A stretch of 6,062 nucleotides of DNA, from assembly GCA_937888725.1 (NCBI GenBank), contig CALARE010000024.1, positions 1 through 6,062 on the forward strand, written 5' to 3'. The DNA is from an uncultured Alphaproteobacteria bacterium. Its GTDB lineage: Bacteria; Pseudomonadota; Alphaproteobacteria; CAAHEQ01; UBA3637. Position numbers and translations under genes: made by a program. This document shows, one piece after another, positions 5,941 to 6,062 of this stretch; position 1 is the first letter of the stretch, and each line of letters begins with the position of its first letter. Under the pieces are notes generated by a model. The model worked only from the letters and a program-made list of their open reading frames with translations. It made no database searches and was not told where the DNA came from.

Positions 5941-6062
5941 AAAGCCCAACTGCCTCAAGAGTTAAGAGTAGGTAGTTTAGAAGCACGACTACTTAAGAGT
6001 TAAAATGGGAGGTTCTAGTCAGATAGATAGGCGGTGATTCCTCACACGATGGGTAGAGTTAA
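5941..6062. other. Unassigned non-coding tail, G+C-richer than surroundings
   Basis: No reading frame on either strand looks like a gene here; all six contain stops or are very short. By my count G+C is about 43% (52 of 122), above the visibly AT-rich rdgB and control regions. The 8-base word AGAGTTAA occurs three times (5958-5965, 5996-6003, 6055-6062), at uneven distances of 38 and 59 bases. The stretch could be the start of a structured RNA, the edge of a mobile or repeated element, or the leader of the next gene. It is cut by the window edge and I do not recognise it. Confidence 0.4.
5949..5995 (+). other. Two mutually exclusive hairpins downstream of rdgB
   Basis: The segment around 5969-5977 can pair either upstream or downstream. 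Upstream: ACTGCCT (5949-5955) with AGGTAGT (5970-5976), 7 bp with one G-U pair, extendable by one A-T pair, and a 14-base loop. Downstream: TAGGTAGT (5969-5976) with ACTACTTA (5988-5995), 8 bp with one G-U pair and an 11-base loop. Neither is followed by a T-tract, so neither looks like a simple terminator. Paired alternatives can signal a switching RNA leader, but stems of this size also arise by chance. Confidence 0.3.

Noticed and set aside
6007..6024. Possible tRNA T-arm (GGTTCTAGTC resembles GGTTCRANTC)
   Set aside because: The flanking bases do not form the 5-bp T-stem, and no acceptor or anticodon arm can be drawn around it.
6005..6037. Short ATG-to-TGA frame (MGGSSQIDRR) in the tail
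   Set aside because: Only ten codons. GGGAGG overlaps the start rather than preceding it, and there is no recognisable peptide or other support.

Overview
The window comes from an AT-rich Gram-negative bacterium. An autotransporter beta-barrel ending in a C-terminal phenylalanine shows an outer membrane. grpE placed head-to-head with an rph-rdgB pair is a layout I associate with Alphaproteobacteria, where hrcA-grpE commonly lies beside rph. A full-length bifunctional AdhE points to fermentative, probably anaerobic or microaerophilic growth. An AT-rich, host- or gut-associated alphaproteobacterium fits best. This is an inference from gene content and protein style, not from a marker comparison.

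Layout, left to right. (1) Positions 2-1060, plus strand: the 3' end of an autotransporter gene that starts outside the window. (2) 1064-1099: a hairpin terminator that can serve both this gene and the convergent adhE. (3) 1119-3722, minus strand: adhE, apparently a single-gene unit with its own promoter and a strong Shine-Dalgarno site. (4) 3802-3853: the terminator of grpE. (5) 3869-4468, minus strand: grpE. (6) 4469-4630: a 162-base divergent control region with a clear housekeeping promoter for rph, a weaker candidate promoter for grpE, and an AT-rich palindrome. (7) 4631-5940, plus strand: rph and rdgB, overlapping by one base and probably translationally coupled. (8) 5941-6062: a non-coding tail, richer in G+C than its neighbours, with two mutually exclusive hairpins and three copies of an 8-base word. 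I cannot identify it.

Functionally the genes fall into separate units. AdhE re-oxidises NADH by converting acetyl-CoA to ethanol. GrpE is the nucleotide exchange factor of DnaK. RNase PH trims tRNA 3' ends. RdgB removes non-canonical purine nucleotides such as dITP and XTP. The autotransporter exports a passenger that is not visible here. All four complete proteins keep the key residues I could check, so I see no broken genes and no convincing new system. The parts most worth a second look are the unexplained tail, the missing hrcA beside grpE, and the control region between grpE and rph.
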